Shown piece by piece: positions 26,149 through 33,035 of a stretch of 64,000 nt of DNA. Where the stretch lies: NCBI RefSeq assembly GCF_900105155.1, contig NZ_LT629762.1, positions 1,674,001 to 1,738,000 of the forward strand. The letters are read 5' to 3'. The DNA comes from Pseudomonas prosekii (GTDB lineage Bacteria > Pseudomonadota > Gammaproteobacteria > Pseudomonadales > Pseudomonadaceae). A program made the position numbers and the translations under genes. Position 1 is the first letter of the stretch; each line of letters opens with the position of its first letter. The notes below the pieces were generated by a model. It was not told where the DNA came from. It saw only the letters and a program-made list of their open reading frames with translations, and made no database searches.

Positions 26149-27525
26149 ATGGCTATCAGTGTTTTCGATCTCTTCAAAGTCGGCATCGGCCCGTCCAGTT
26201 CCCATACCGTCGGCCCGATGCGCGCCGCCGCGACCTTCGCGCAAGCCTTGAGCGACCAGCAATTACTCGGCGACGTCCGGCGCGTGGAAATCCGCCTCTA
26301 CGGCTCTTTGTCGGCCACCGGCGTCGGTCACGCCACCGACCGCGCCTGCGTCATGGGGCTGATGGGCGAATGGCCAGACAGCATCGACCCGACGTCTATC
26401 GATCCACGCATCCAGACCCTGCGCGAAACCGGCGAACTGTCCCTCGCCGGCCAAACCACGATTGCCTTCAACTGGCAGCGCGATCTGCTGTTGCTCGAAG
26501 AAAGCCTGCCCTACCACCCCAATGCGATGTCGCTGACAGCCTTCGGCGAAACCGGCGAGCTGTTCGAGCAAACGTACTATTCAGTGGGCGGTGGTTTCAT
26601 CATCGAAGCGGCCGAGGCCGAATCCGGTATCGCGCCGACCAGCGACGTGGTGCTGCCATACGATTTCTCCAGCGCCGCCGAACTGCTCAGGCTGTGCAAC
26701 CAGCATGGCTTGCGGGTTTCCGAGCTGATGATGGCCAACGAACTGGCTTGGCGCAGTGAAGCTGAAATCCGTCAGGGTTTGCTGCACATCTGGTCGGTGA
26801 TGCGCGAGTGCGTCGAGCAAGGTTTGCACCACGAAGGCATCTTGCCTGGCGGTTTGAACGTGCCGCGTCGCGCGGCGAAATTGCACCGCAGCCTGTTGGA
26901 AATCGGCAAGCCGAATGTCATCACCTCGACGCTGTCGGCGATGGAATGGGTCAACCTGTTCGCCCTCGCCGTCAACGAAGAAAACGCTGCCGGCGGGCGC
27001 ATGGTCACTGCGCCGACCAACGGCGCGGCGGGGATCATCCCGGCGGTGCTGCACTACTACATGAAATTCAACCCGGACGCGTCGGACGATGACGTCGTCG
27101 CGTTCTTCCTCGGCGCGGCGGCAGTCGGCATTCTGTGCAAGAAAAACGCCTCGATCTCCGGCGCCGAAGTCGGTTGCCAGGGTGAAGTCGGATCAGCTTG
27201 CGCCATGGCCGCCGCCGGGCTCGCCGACGTGCTCGGCGCGACGCCCGAGCAACTGGAAAACGCCGCCGAAATCGGCCTCGAACACAACCTCGGCCTGACC
27301 TGCGACCCGGTCGGCGGTCTGGTCCAGGTGCCGTGCATCGAACGCAACGCGATTGCGGCGGTGAAAGCGATCAACGCCACGCAAATGGCCCTGCGCGGCG
27401 ACGGCAAACACTTCATTTCCCTCGACCGGGTGATCCGCACCATGCGCGATACCGGCGCCGACATGCAGGACAAATACAAAGAGACTTCACGGGGCGGCCT
27501 GGCGGTGAGCTGGGTGGAGTGCTGA
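26149..27525 (+). CDS. L-serine ammonia-lyase (iron-sulfur type)
   Basis: 458 residues from ATG 26149 ([27 protein letters not shown]). The frame is open upstream, but the family always starts at this motif. It converts L-serine to pyruvate and ammonia using a [4Fe-4S] cluster. SSSHTVGPM is the substrate-site loop near the N-terminus. Cluster cysteines are seen in [28 protein letters not shown] and in [20 protein letters not shown]. Domain order is the beta domain then the alpha domain, fused in one chain as in SdaA/SdaB. It is followed 62 bp later by a serine transporter gene and preceded by a divergent LysR gene, forming a serine-utilisation unit. Confidence 0.94.
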   Translation: MAISVFDLFKVGIGPSSSHTVGPMRAAATFAQALSDQQLLGDVRRVEIRLYGSLSATGVGHATDRACVMGLMGEWPDSIDPTSIDPRIQTLRETGELSLAGQTTIAFNWQRDLLLLEESLPYHPNAMSLTAFGETGELFEQTYYSVGGGFIIEAAEAESGIAPTSDVVLPYDFSSAAELLRLCNQHGLRVSELMMANELAWRSEAEIRQGLLHIWSVMRECVEQGLHHEGILPGGLNVPRRAAKLHRSLLEIGKPNVITSTLSAMEWVNLFALAVNEENAAGGRMVTAPTNGAAGIIPAVLHYYMKFNPDASDDDVVAFFLGAAAVGILCKKNASISGAEVGCQGEVGSACAMAAAGLADVLGATPEQLENAAEIGLEHNLGLTCDPVGGLVQVPCIERNAIAAVKAINATQMALRGDGKHFISLDRVIRTMRDTGADMQDKYKETSRGGLAVSWVEC

Positions 27526-27587
27526 GGCGCATTCCCGACCGTCCGTAACACGTGAGCCCGAGCAAAAATAAAAACGAGGCCAAAACG

Positions 27588-28889
27588 ATGACCGATGTAC
27601 GTACACCTGCTGCCGATAATCCTGCTGTAGACCTGACAAGCAAAACCGAAATTGCCCACAAGGGCTGGAGTAAATTCGACACCACCTGGATGCTCGGCCT
27701 CTATGGCACGGCGATCGGTGCAGGCACTTTGTTCCTGCCGATCAACGCTGGCGTCGGTGGTTTCTGGCCGCTGCTGATTCTGGCGGTGCTGGCGTTTCCA
27801 ATGACCTTCTTCGCTCACCGTGGGCTGACGCGTTTCGTCTTGTCCGGACGTTCGGGTGACATCACCGAAGTCGTGGAAGAACACTTCGGCGTCGGCGCCG
27901 GCAAGCTGATCACGCTGCTGTATTTTTTCGCGATCTTCCCGATTCTGCTGGTGTACAGCGTGGCGCTGACCAATACCCTGAGCAGTTTCATGGAGCATCA
28001 GCTGCACATTGCGCCCCCGCCACGGGCGATTCTGTCGCTGGTGCTGATCCTCGGGTTGATGGCCATCGTGCGTTGCGGCCAGGGCGTTATCGTCAAATGC
28101 ATGAGCGTGCTGGTTTACCCGTTTGTCGCGGCGTTGCTGCTGCTTGGTTTCAGCCTGATCCCGAACTGGAACGGCGCATTTTTCGCCACCGCCAGTGAAG
28201 GCATGCCGCTGCCGCTGTTCTTCAAGACGCTGTGGCTGGCGATCCCGGTGATGGTGTTCTCGTTCAACCATTCGCCAATCATTTCCGCATTCGCCGTCGA
28301 GCAGAAGCAGCGCTACGGCGCGCAGGCCGAACGCAAAAGCAGCGGCATCCTCGCCATCGCCCACGCCATGATGGTGGTGACGGTGATGTTCTTCTGCTTC
28401 AGTTGTGTGCTGGCGCTGTCCCCGGCCGACCTGGCCGCCGCCAAGGCGCAGAACATCTCGATCCTGTCGTACCTCGCCAACCACTTCCAGACGCCGGTGA
28501 TTGCTTACGCCGCGCCGTTGATTGCGCTGGTGGCGATCACCAAATCCTTCCTCGGCCATTACATCGGCGCCAGCGAAGGCTTTCAGGGTTTGATCGTGAA
28601 AAGCCTGCGCGGTCGTGGCCGCGTCATGTCGGCGAGCTGGCTGAACCGCGTCACCGCGCTGTTCATGATCCTCAGCTGCTGGGCCGTGGCGACCTTCAAC
28701 CCAAGCATCCTGCGCATGATCGAAACCCTTGGCGGGCCGATCATCGCGTGCCTGTTGTTCCTGATGCCGATGTACGCGATCCGCCGCGTGCCAGCCTTGC
28801 GCCAGTACTCGGGCCAGGCCTCGAACGTGTTCGTGGTGTTGATCGGCGTGATTGCACTGTCTGCGATCATTTACTCGTTCATGCCCTGA
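27588..28889 (+). CDS. Serine transporter, HAAAP/STP family (SdaC-like)
   Basis: 433 residues from ATG 27588, preceded by ACGAGG 8 bases upstream; a GTG at 27552 is also in frame but lacks a comparable site. About eleven TM helices are present, the first being TWMLGLYGTAIGAGTLFLPINAGVGGFWPLL, which carries the conserved GTAIGAGTLFLP motif. SFNHSPIISAF and KSFLGHYIGASEGFQGLI are also characteristic. It is a proton-coupled inner-membrane L-serine importer and works with the dehydratase just upstream. Confidence 0.92.
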   Translation: MTDVRTPAADNPAVDLTSKTEIAHKGWSKFDTTWMLGLYGTAIGAGTLFLPINAGVGGFWPLLILAVLAFPMTFFAHRGLTRFVLSGRSGDITEVVEEHFGVGAGKLITLLYFFAIFPILLVYSVALTNTLSSFMEHQLHIAPPPRAILSLVLILGLMAIVRCGQGVIVKCMSVLVYPFVAALLLLGFSLIPNWNGAFFATASEGMPLPLFFKTLWLAIPVMVFSFNHSPIISAFAVEQKQRYGAQAERKSSGILAIAHAMMVVTVMFFCFSCVLALSPADLAAAKAQNISILSYLANHFQTPVIAYAAPLIALVAITKSFLGHYIGASEGFQGLIVKSLRGRGRVMSASWLNRVTALFMILSCWAVATFNPSILRMIETLGGPIIACLLFLMPMYAIRRVPALRQYSGQASNVFVVLIGVIALSAIIYSFMP

Positions 28890-28916
28890 ATCGGGCAGGC
28901 AAAAAGAAGGCGGACT

Positions 28917-29048
28917 GTAGCAGCTGGCGAAGCCTGCGTTCGGCTGCGCAGCAGTCGTCAAACCTGAGGACTCGGTCCTACTGAGGCACCGCATCGCCTG
29001 ATTTCACGAATGCTACGCAGCCGAACGCAGGCTTCGCCAGCTGCTACA
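28917..29048. repeat. REPIN of the GTAGCAGCTGGCGAAGCCTGCG family
   Basis: GTAGCAGCTGGCGAAGCCTG on the left and its inverse CAGGCTTCGCCAGCTGCTAC on the right are about 90 bp apart. Each is followed inward by GTTCGGCTGCGCAGCAGTCG or its inverse. The same family makes the cluster at 49.8-50.1 kb. It occupies the first part of the 378-bp region between the serine transporter and the DUF3509 gene. Confidence 0.85.
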
Positions 29049-29131
29049 CGGATCGCGTTGCAGCGTGAATACTCAGCATTAGCGACGGTGCCCACCTCTT
29101 TTTTGCCGTGTTTATTGTCCGACAGTTTTCC

Positions 29132-29147
29132 CGGCATGGCCCTTGCT
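29132..29147 (+). promoter_or_regulatory. Candidate sigma-54 promoter upstream of the DUF3509 gene
   Basis: CGGCATGGCCCTTGCT matches the -24/-12 consensus TGGCACGN4TTGCW, with GG and GC separated by exactly ten bases; it differs at the first T and one internal base. It lies 121 bp upstream of the DUF3509 start, so the transcript would have a leader of about 105 bases. No activator gene is adjacent. Confidence 0.45.
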
Positions 29148-29267
29148 ACAGCCCTTTGGCGACATGGACGAAAGCGCATGAACAAGGAATGCCAATGGTC
29201 TGGTAATGCGAACCAACCCGATCATGGCCGGTCAACAACTGCACGTTCAATCAGGCGGTGACGCATC

Positions 29268-29585
29268 ATGGACAACCCTTTTCAGCTCATTACCGATGCC
29301 TTTGCAGCGGACTATCAGATCAACCTGAGCATTCAGGGGCTGGACGGCAGCATCATGCTGACCCTGTCCAACAGCGGCCACGTGGTCGCCAAACGGATGA
29401 TCAGCGCCGAACAGCGCAACGATCCCAAGCGCCTCAAACGCCTGGTGCAAAGCATCCAGTTCGGCATCGCCATCGAACAAGGCCACAGCGCCGTGGCCAT
29501 CCTCGAAGCCATGACCGACAGCGACAACCGCAGACTGCCGCCGCCGATCAACAAAGAGCACGCGCAACCGGCGATGCGCCTTTAG
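29268..29585 (+). CDS. DUF3509 family protein
   Basis: 105 residues (MDNPFQLITDAFAADYQINL ... LDGSIMLTLSNSGHVVAKRMISAEQRNDPKRLKRLVQSIQFGIAIEQG). DUF3509 proteins are small, nearly Pseudomonas-specific and uncharacterised. No signal peptide or membrane segment is seen. It ends in TAG at 29583-29585, where the duplicated 3' end of psiE begins on the other strand. It was therefore originally convergent with psiE before the island inserted. Confidence 0.82.
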   Translation: MDNPFQLITDAFAADYQINLSIQGLDGSIMLTLSNSGHVVAKRMISAEQRNDPKRLKRLVQSIQFGIAIEQGHSAVAILEAMTDSDNRRLPPPINKEHAQPAMRL

Positions 29586-29645
29586 ATTTCGCCCTTCTCG
29601 ACCTCGGGATGCTCACCGGAGCCGGTGCCGATCTTGCGTTGCGGG
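29586..29645. repeat. Direct repeat, distal copy (att-like duplication of the psiE 3' end)
   Basis: 60 bp identical, apart from one base (29606 G versus A), to 31810-31869, which is the 3' coding end of psiE. Read on the minus strand this copy still encodes the final RKIGTGSGEHPEVEKGEI of PsiE, closed by a TAA at 29582-29584. It is most simply the original end of psiE, displaced from the rest of its gene by an integrated element. Confidence 0.85.
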
Positions 29646-29697
29646 GTCGTTTCATTGCGTGGGTAAGCGGCGATTAAGTGAGTCGACGCAAAGTAGG

Positions 29698-30600
29698 CTA
29701 GTTGTTTGGTTGGGTAACTCGCATCAGCAGCTGCTCGATCAAATCGCTGACCTCGCGTTGGCGAAGCGACCTGGCCTCTTTGAATTCTTCGTCCGCTCCC
29801 AACTCAAACTTCGCGACTGAGACGGGGCCATCCAACTTATAGCCATTAGTTGGATCGTCGCCCACAAAACGCCGGTGCAGAATGTCGAATGCTTGGCGTA
29901 TTACATGTGGATATTTGCCTCCTTGCGCCTGGATCAATGCACTTACTACCGCATCCAGTCCAAGATCCGCATGCTCAATGCAATACACAAGATCATGAGC
30001 GTCCTTACGTTCGTTTCGCTGATCGAACGCCAACGACTTCAAACAGGTGAAACTCACGACGTCTGCGTACTTGATCCACTCGGTCGCCAAACCATTTCCG
30101 CCGAGCAATTCTGCGCAAATTTCGATCTGCTCGTGGTGGTCGAAGACCATGGATGAATGGGGAATATTCAGCGCCGAAATCGTCCCCTCCGTTGGCAGCG
30201 CCTGAACTTTCCCGCCGCAAATCTCGGGCGCGTCGGCAAGTAGTTCCAGAACCATCAGCACGCCGTGTTCGGTCCTGGTTTGCCAACGCCACGACAACTT
30301 TCGCCCATGCTCATTGACTGAGCGCTCGAAGCCATTCTTTTTGAAGTTTTCCTCTAGCGTGTGATAGGTCTGAGTATCGGTAAGAATCGCCAAATCGATG
30401 ACGACATCGACGTCACTGGTACCTGCATGGGCGGGCACCGCCGGTGGCCTGGCCCTCACCAGATAGCGCGGCACTAACCCGCCGATCAGAAAAACCGATT
30501 CCTTCCACGGCCCCAGCCCCCGCATGAGCGTGACCAGCACTCGCTCACAATCGAGTGTGTAATTGGCACTGTATCCACCTGATGTCTGAGGTTTCATCAT
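29698..30600 (-). CDS. AbiEii-like nucleotidyltransferase (putative toxin)
   Basis: 300 residues. The nucleotidyltransferase signature is present: FLIGGLVPRYLV (Gly40-Gly41), then GTSDVDVVID with the metal-binding Asp63 and Asp65. The distal motif CLKSLAFDQRNERKDAHDLVY (about 186-206) parallels the K...R...KD..DL motif of AbiEii/AbiGii toxins. In type IV systems the AbiEii-type protein is a nucleotidyltransferase toxin that modifies RNA. The ATG overlaps the stop of the upstream winged-helix gene (ATGA), so translation is coupled, in the expected antitoxin-toxin order. It could instead be an antitoxin-type or metabolic NTase. No other domain is visible. Confidence 0.72.
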   Translation of the reverse strand: MMKPQTSGGYSANYTLDCERVLVTLMRGLGPWKESVFLIGGLVPRYLVRARPPAVPAHAGTSDVDVVIDLAILTDTQTYHTLEENFKKNGFERSVNEHGRKLSWRWQTRTEHGVLMVLELLADAPEICGGKVQALPTEGTISALNIPHSSMVFDHHEQIEICAELLGGNGLATEWIKYADVVSFTCLKSLAFDQRNERKDAHDLVYCIEHADLGLDAVVSALIQAQGGKYPHVIRQAFDILHRRFVGDDPTNGYKLDGPVSVAKFELGADEEFKEARSLRQREVSDLIEQLLMRVTQPNN

Positions 30601-31667
30601 CAGAAACCGATCCTTTCTTTTCTCAAGTGTTCAGCGAGTTCACGCGCCCGCCCCTCGCCTTTCAGAAGATCAAGATAGACCCGCACTGGACTTGCCAGAG
30701 TCACCGAGTCGATATCCCGTGTTTCCAGAAAGTCACCGTCGCTCTTCGATTCAATGACGATCAGATTTGCGCCTTCTGTCACCGCTCTTGCTCCCAGGCG
30801 CTGCAAAGATAAATCCGCCGTCCAGCCTGGCTGCAGCAGGCAACGCACTTGGGAAATGCCAGTGAGAAAAGGCGCATAACGCTGGGCCGCCGCTTCATGG
30901 GTAATCGCATATTCCGCGCAATTGTCCACGAACGCTTTGGCCACCCATTCAACTAACTGCTCACCCTTGTACCCCGGAACGTAATAGCGGCGAACGGCAG
31001 GGGCGGCAAATTCACTTAGTTGTTTGCTCCACGCATCCAGAAGTTCTCCGGGGGCAGACAGCTTTCTTTCTTTGCTCGGACCTTGCCCTCTTGTTTCAAG
31101 CCATTCGTGACGATCCAGAGTGGTCAACACTGCAGATACAGTTGCCGCTGAGACCTTTGCCAAAGTAGCGAGTTGATTTACCCCGAACCACTGAGAAGGA
31201 TGATTGAGCAAATGGTGGATAACTTGCGCGCGTCGCCCCGAATAAAAATCCCTGGTCGACTTTTTTTCAGATTTGGAAGCTGGTCTGTCGACATAAAAAA
31301 AAGCGTTTGGCGTTGGAAGGCAAAGACTCCCTCCCCCAGCGAAATATCCGACTTGCGCCTCTTCCAGTAACTTTCTGGCGCCGGGTGAAATCGAGTCCGC
31401 GGCTAATAGGGAAATGGTCGATTTGTCTGCGACAGGTTCTTTGGCCTTGGCGGCATGTCGCGCCCATAAGATCTGCTGCACATCACGAGGAAAGATGGTT
31501 CGCCTGCACTCGATAAACAGATGTACGGAATCAGACGCGATGGTCAAATCGATGGATGGCGCAGCCTCTGGATCGCCAGGAGGGGAATTTTCAGACAGCT
31601 TCACATTGGGAAGACCCGCCAATGTCTCCAGAAGCTCAGCGACAAGCCTCTCGTTATCTACGTCCAT
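30600..31667 (-). CDS. AbiEi-like winged-helix protein with a possible nuclease-fold N-terminus
   Basis: 355 residues from ATG 31667, chosen for GGAGGAA six bases upstream; the frame stays open further up through the operators. Residues about 1-130 include IDLTI (Asp40), then LFIECRR (Glu53-x-Arg55), then a strand/helix STISLLAADSISPGARKLLEE and GYFAGGGSLCLP. This pattern is reminiscent of a PD-(D/E)xK fold with Arg in place of Lys. Residues about 145-205 form a winged helix (VIHHLLNHPSQWFGVNQLATLAKVSAATVSAVLTTLDRHEWL). The C-terminal 150 residues are unassigned. By position it should be the antitoxin and autorepressor of the downstream nucleotidyltransferase. Confidence 0.68.
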   Translation of the reverse strand: MDVDNERLVAELLETLAGLPNVKLSENSPPGDPEAAPSIDLTIASDSVHLFIECRRTIFPRDVQQILWARHAAKAKEPVADKSTISLLAADSISPGARKLLEEAQVGYFAGGGSLCLPTPNAFFYVDRPASKSEKKSTRDFYSGRRAQVIHHLLNHPSQWFGVNQLATLAKVSAATVSAVLTTLDRHEWLETRGQGPSKERKLSAPGELLDAWSKQLSEFAAPAVRRYYVPGYKGEQLVEWVAKAFVDNCAEYAITHEAAAQRYAPFLTGISQVRCLLQPGWTADLSLQRLGARAVTEGANLIVIESKSDGDFLETRDIDSVTLASPVRVYLDLLKGEGRARELAEHLRKERIGF

Positions 31668-31678
31668 GCTTCCTCCAT

Positions 31679-31698
31679 TATTTACTGCGCAGCAAATA
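31679..31698. promoter_or_regulatory. Operator 1 of the AbiE-like module (palindrome)
   Basis: TATTTACTGCGCAGCAAATA is a 20-bp dyad with one mismatched pair. It is centred about 21 bp upstream of the winged-helix gene start, and would overlap a plausible -10/+1 region (TTGCTG, 17 bases, GCATAT on the minus strand). Its core CTGNNCAG recurs in operator 2. Confidence 0.7.
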
Positions 31699-31730
31699 TG
31701 CCGATTTAGCGGAATATTCAGCAAAAACCA

Positions 31731-31754
31731 GATATTTACTGTGCAGGAAATATC
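31731..31754. promoter_or_regulatory. Operator 2 of the AbiE-like module (palindrome)
   Basis: A 24-bp dyad with arms GATATTT and AAATATC and inner CTG/CAG around TG. It shares the TATTTACTGNGCAG core with operator 1. The two centres are 54 bp apart, about five helical turns, which would suit cooperative binding or looping by the winged-helix protein. Confidence 0.7.
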
Positions 31755-31805
31755 ATCTTGCAGGAATCTAGCGCCGAACCCCTCCTTGGGCAAGGCGTGG
31801 AAACA

Positions 31806-32306
31806 TCAAATTTCGCCCTTCTCGACCTCAGGATGCTCACCGGAGCCGGTGCCGATCTTGCGTTGCGGGTGTTCGATTTTCACCGAAGGGAATTGTGACG
31901 AGGCGTAACGCACCACCAGAATCGCAAACGCCAACAGCAGAATCCCGCCGCACAGGTAGATGATGCCGATGTCCGGCGGGTTGTGGTGCGAGACGTTGGA
32001 GATCAGCAGGCGCGTCAGCGCGGTGATGGCCACGTAGATCAGGAAGCGCACCGGCATGTGGTTGGTCTTGAAGTAAATCCCGACCATTGCGCCCAGTTCC
32101 AGGTAGATGAACAGCAGCAAAATGTCATCGATCTTGATGTGTCCATTTTCGATCATCCCCAAAAACTCCATCACCGCTGCCCACGCGGTCACTGCACCGA
32201 TGGCGAACAGCGCCAGGTAATGGAAGCTCTCGACGAACAGGTTGCCCAGCGATTCGGCGAGTTGGTGCACGTTCTGCCGCAGTTTCTCGGCCCAGTTGAT
32301 TTTCAC
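31806..32306 (-). CDS. psiE: Phosphate-starvation-inducible PsiE-family membrane protein
   Basis: 166 residues from a GTG start at 32306, with AAGGAAG 7 bases upstream. Four TM helices: YLALFAIGAVTAWAAVMEFLGMI, IDDILLLFIYLELGAMVGIYF, RFLIYVAITALTRLLI and IIYLCGGILLLAFAILVVRY. This is the PsiE layout. The last 18 residues (RKIGTGSGEHPEVEKGEI) are encoded in the repeat that borders the inserted element, and the original end of the gene lies 2.2 kb away at 29582-29645. Physiological role is unclear even in E. coli. Confidence 0.87.
   Translation of the reverse strand: MKINWAEKLRQNVHQLAESLGNLFVESFHYLALFAIGAVTAWAAVMEFLGMIENGHIKIDDILLLFIYLELGAMVGIYFKTNHMPVRFLIYVAITALTRLLISNVSHHNPPDIGIIYLCGGILLLAFAILVVRYASSQFPSVKIEHPQRKIGTGSGEHPEVEKGEI
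31810..31869. repeat. Direct repeat, psiE-proximal copy
   Basis: Partner of 29586-29645, 59 of 60 bases identical. Sequence identity stops abruptly on both sides. On the island side the stop codon is TGA here, against TAA in the distal copy, as expected if this copy came in with the element. Confidence 0.85.
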
Positions 32307-32613
32307 GGTGATACTTCCTTAGCTCGTTTCGAGCGGATCATGCGGGTTGGACGTGACGGTTGTTCTGCATGCAGAAAAAAGGCCAGAGGCTGGAGGGTGA
32401 GATGGCGATGGGCTGCCATTGGACACTTTTGTGGCGGATTTGCCGGCCTCATTGCGAGCAAGCTCGGTTCCCACAGGGAGTGCGCGAACTGACTGATTTC
32501 GGTCTACATTGAAAAGCCACTACCCAAAGCGCAGGGATTCGCTTATCCTTTTCGCTGTATATAGATACAGTAGTCGCGAAGACAACTTAATGTGAAGGCA
32601 TGTGAGGTGGTGA
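32307..32613. other. Intergenic region between psiE and yebG
   Basis: 307 bp without a gene. It holds one degenerate REP unit at about 32433-32479 (TGCGAGCAAGCTCGGTTCCC). The LexA box listed separately lies at 32555-32570. Confidence 0.6.
32555..32570. promoter_or_regulatory. LexA (SOS) box of yebG
   Basis: CTGTATATAGATACAG is a 16-bp site with exact CTG-N10-CAG spacing and the A/T-rich core of the gamma-proteobacterial SOS consensus. It is 43 bp upstream of the yebG start. E. coli yebG is also LexA-controlled. Confidence 0.88.
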
Positions 32614-32964
32614 ATGGCCGTCGAAGTGGTATACCGCAGCAGCCGAGATCTGGAGCGCTTGTTCATGGATAAAGCCGAAGCTGACCGTCATGACAAAATG
32701 CTCGAACTGGCCGAATTGCTGGCTGAAGTGTTGCACAAAGCTGTTCCGTCCTTGAGCGAGCAGCAAGTGGAAGAAGCCGGGATTTACATGGCGAAGAATC
32801 GCGATGTGTTCGCCAAGGCGTTCAAGAGCCAGCCGGACGCCTTGTCCGAATTGCTGAGCGCGCCGGTTGAAGCGCCAGCCGCGGTGGAAGCGGCAGCATC
32901 GGTGGATGTGGCTGAAGAAGCCGAGCCGGTGAAACCTGCGAAAGCGGCGAAGGCTGCAAAGTAA
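32614..32964 (+). CDS. yebG: YebG family SOS-response protein
   Basis: 116 residues. MAVEVVYRSSRDLERLFMDKAEADRHDKMLELAELLAEVLHKAV aligns with E. coli YebG (MAVEVKYVV...KKEADAYDKMLDLADLL). A helical middle (QVEEAGIYMAKNRDVFAKAF) is followed by an Ala/Glu/Pro/Lys-rich, probably disordered tail ending AKAAKAAK, longer than in E. coli and basic at the end. The LexA box upstream supports damage-inducible expression. A strong terminator follows. Molecular role unknown. Confidence 0.88.
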   Translation: MAVEVVYRSSRDLERLFMDKAEADRHDKMLELAELLAEVLHKAVPSLSEQQVEEAGIYMAKNRDVFAKAFKSQPDALSELLSAPVEAPAAVEAAASVDVAEEAEPVKPAKAAKAAK

Positions 32965-32982
32965 GCAGAGTACGAATTGAAT

Positions 32983-33014
32983 AGGCCCTGAGTCGAATGG
33001 CTCAGGGCCTTTTT
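32983..33014 (+). terminator. Rho-independent terminator after yebG
   Basis: A perfect 10-bp stem AGGCCCTGAG / CTCAGGGCCT with an 8-base loop, followed directly by TTTTC, starts 18 bp after the yebG stop. Confidence 0.88.
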
Positions 33015-33035
33015 CATGGCTGGAATAAACCGCTG

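Larger units (their letters stand above)
29586..31869. mobile_element. Minimal integrated element carrying a two-gene AbiE-like module
   Basis: Bounded by 60-bp direct repeats made from the 3' end of psiE, as is usual for site-specific integration into gene ends. The 2.16 kb between them contains only two co-oriented, overlapping genes plus palindromic operators, and is visibly richer in A/T than the flanks. There is no integrase, relaxase or transposase. It may be a remnant of a larger island or a satellite mobilised in trans. The insertion reconstitutes a full-length psiE, so it is likely phenotypically silent for the host gene. Confidence 0.75.

Noticed and set aside
27057..28994. A 645-codon open frame antisense to the serine dehydratase and transporter genes
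   Set aside because: Composition (His/Gln/Arg/Asp-rich) and full overlap with two recognised genes show it is a shadow.
29646..31809. Search for an integrase or transposase remnant in the psiE element
   Set aside because: All sequence between the repeats is taken by the two genes, their operators and short gaps; no recombinase fragment is readable in any frame.
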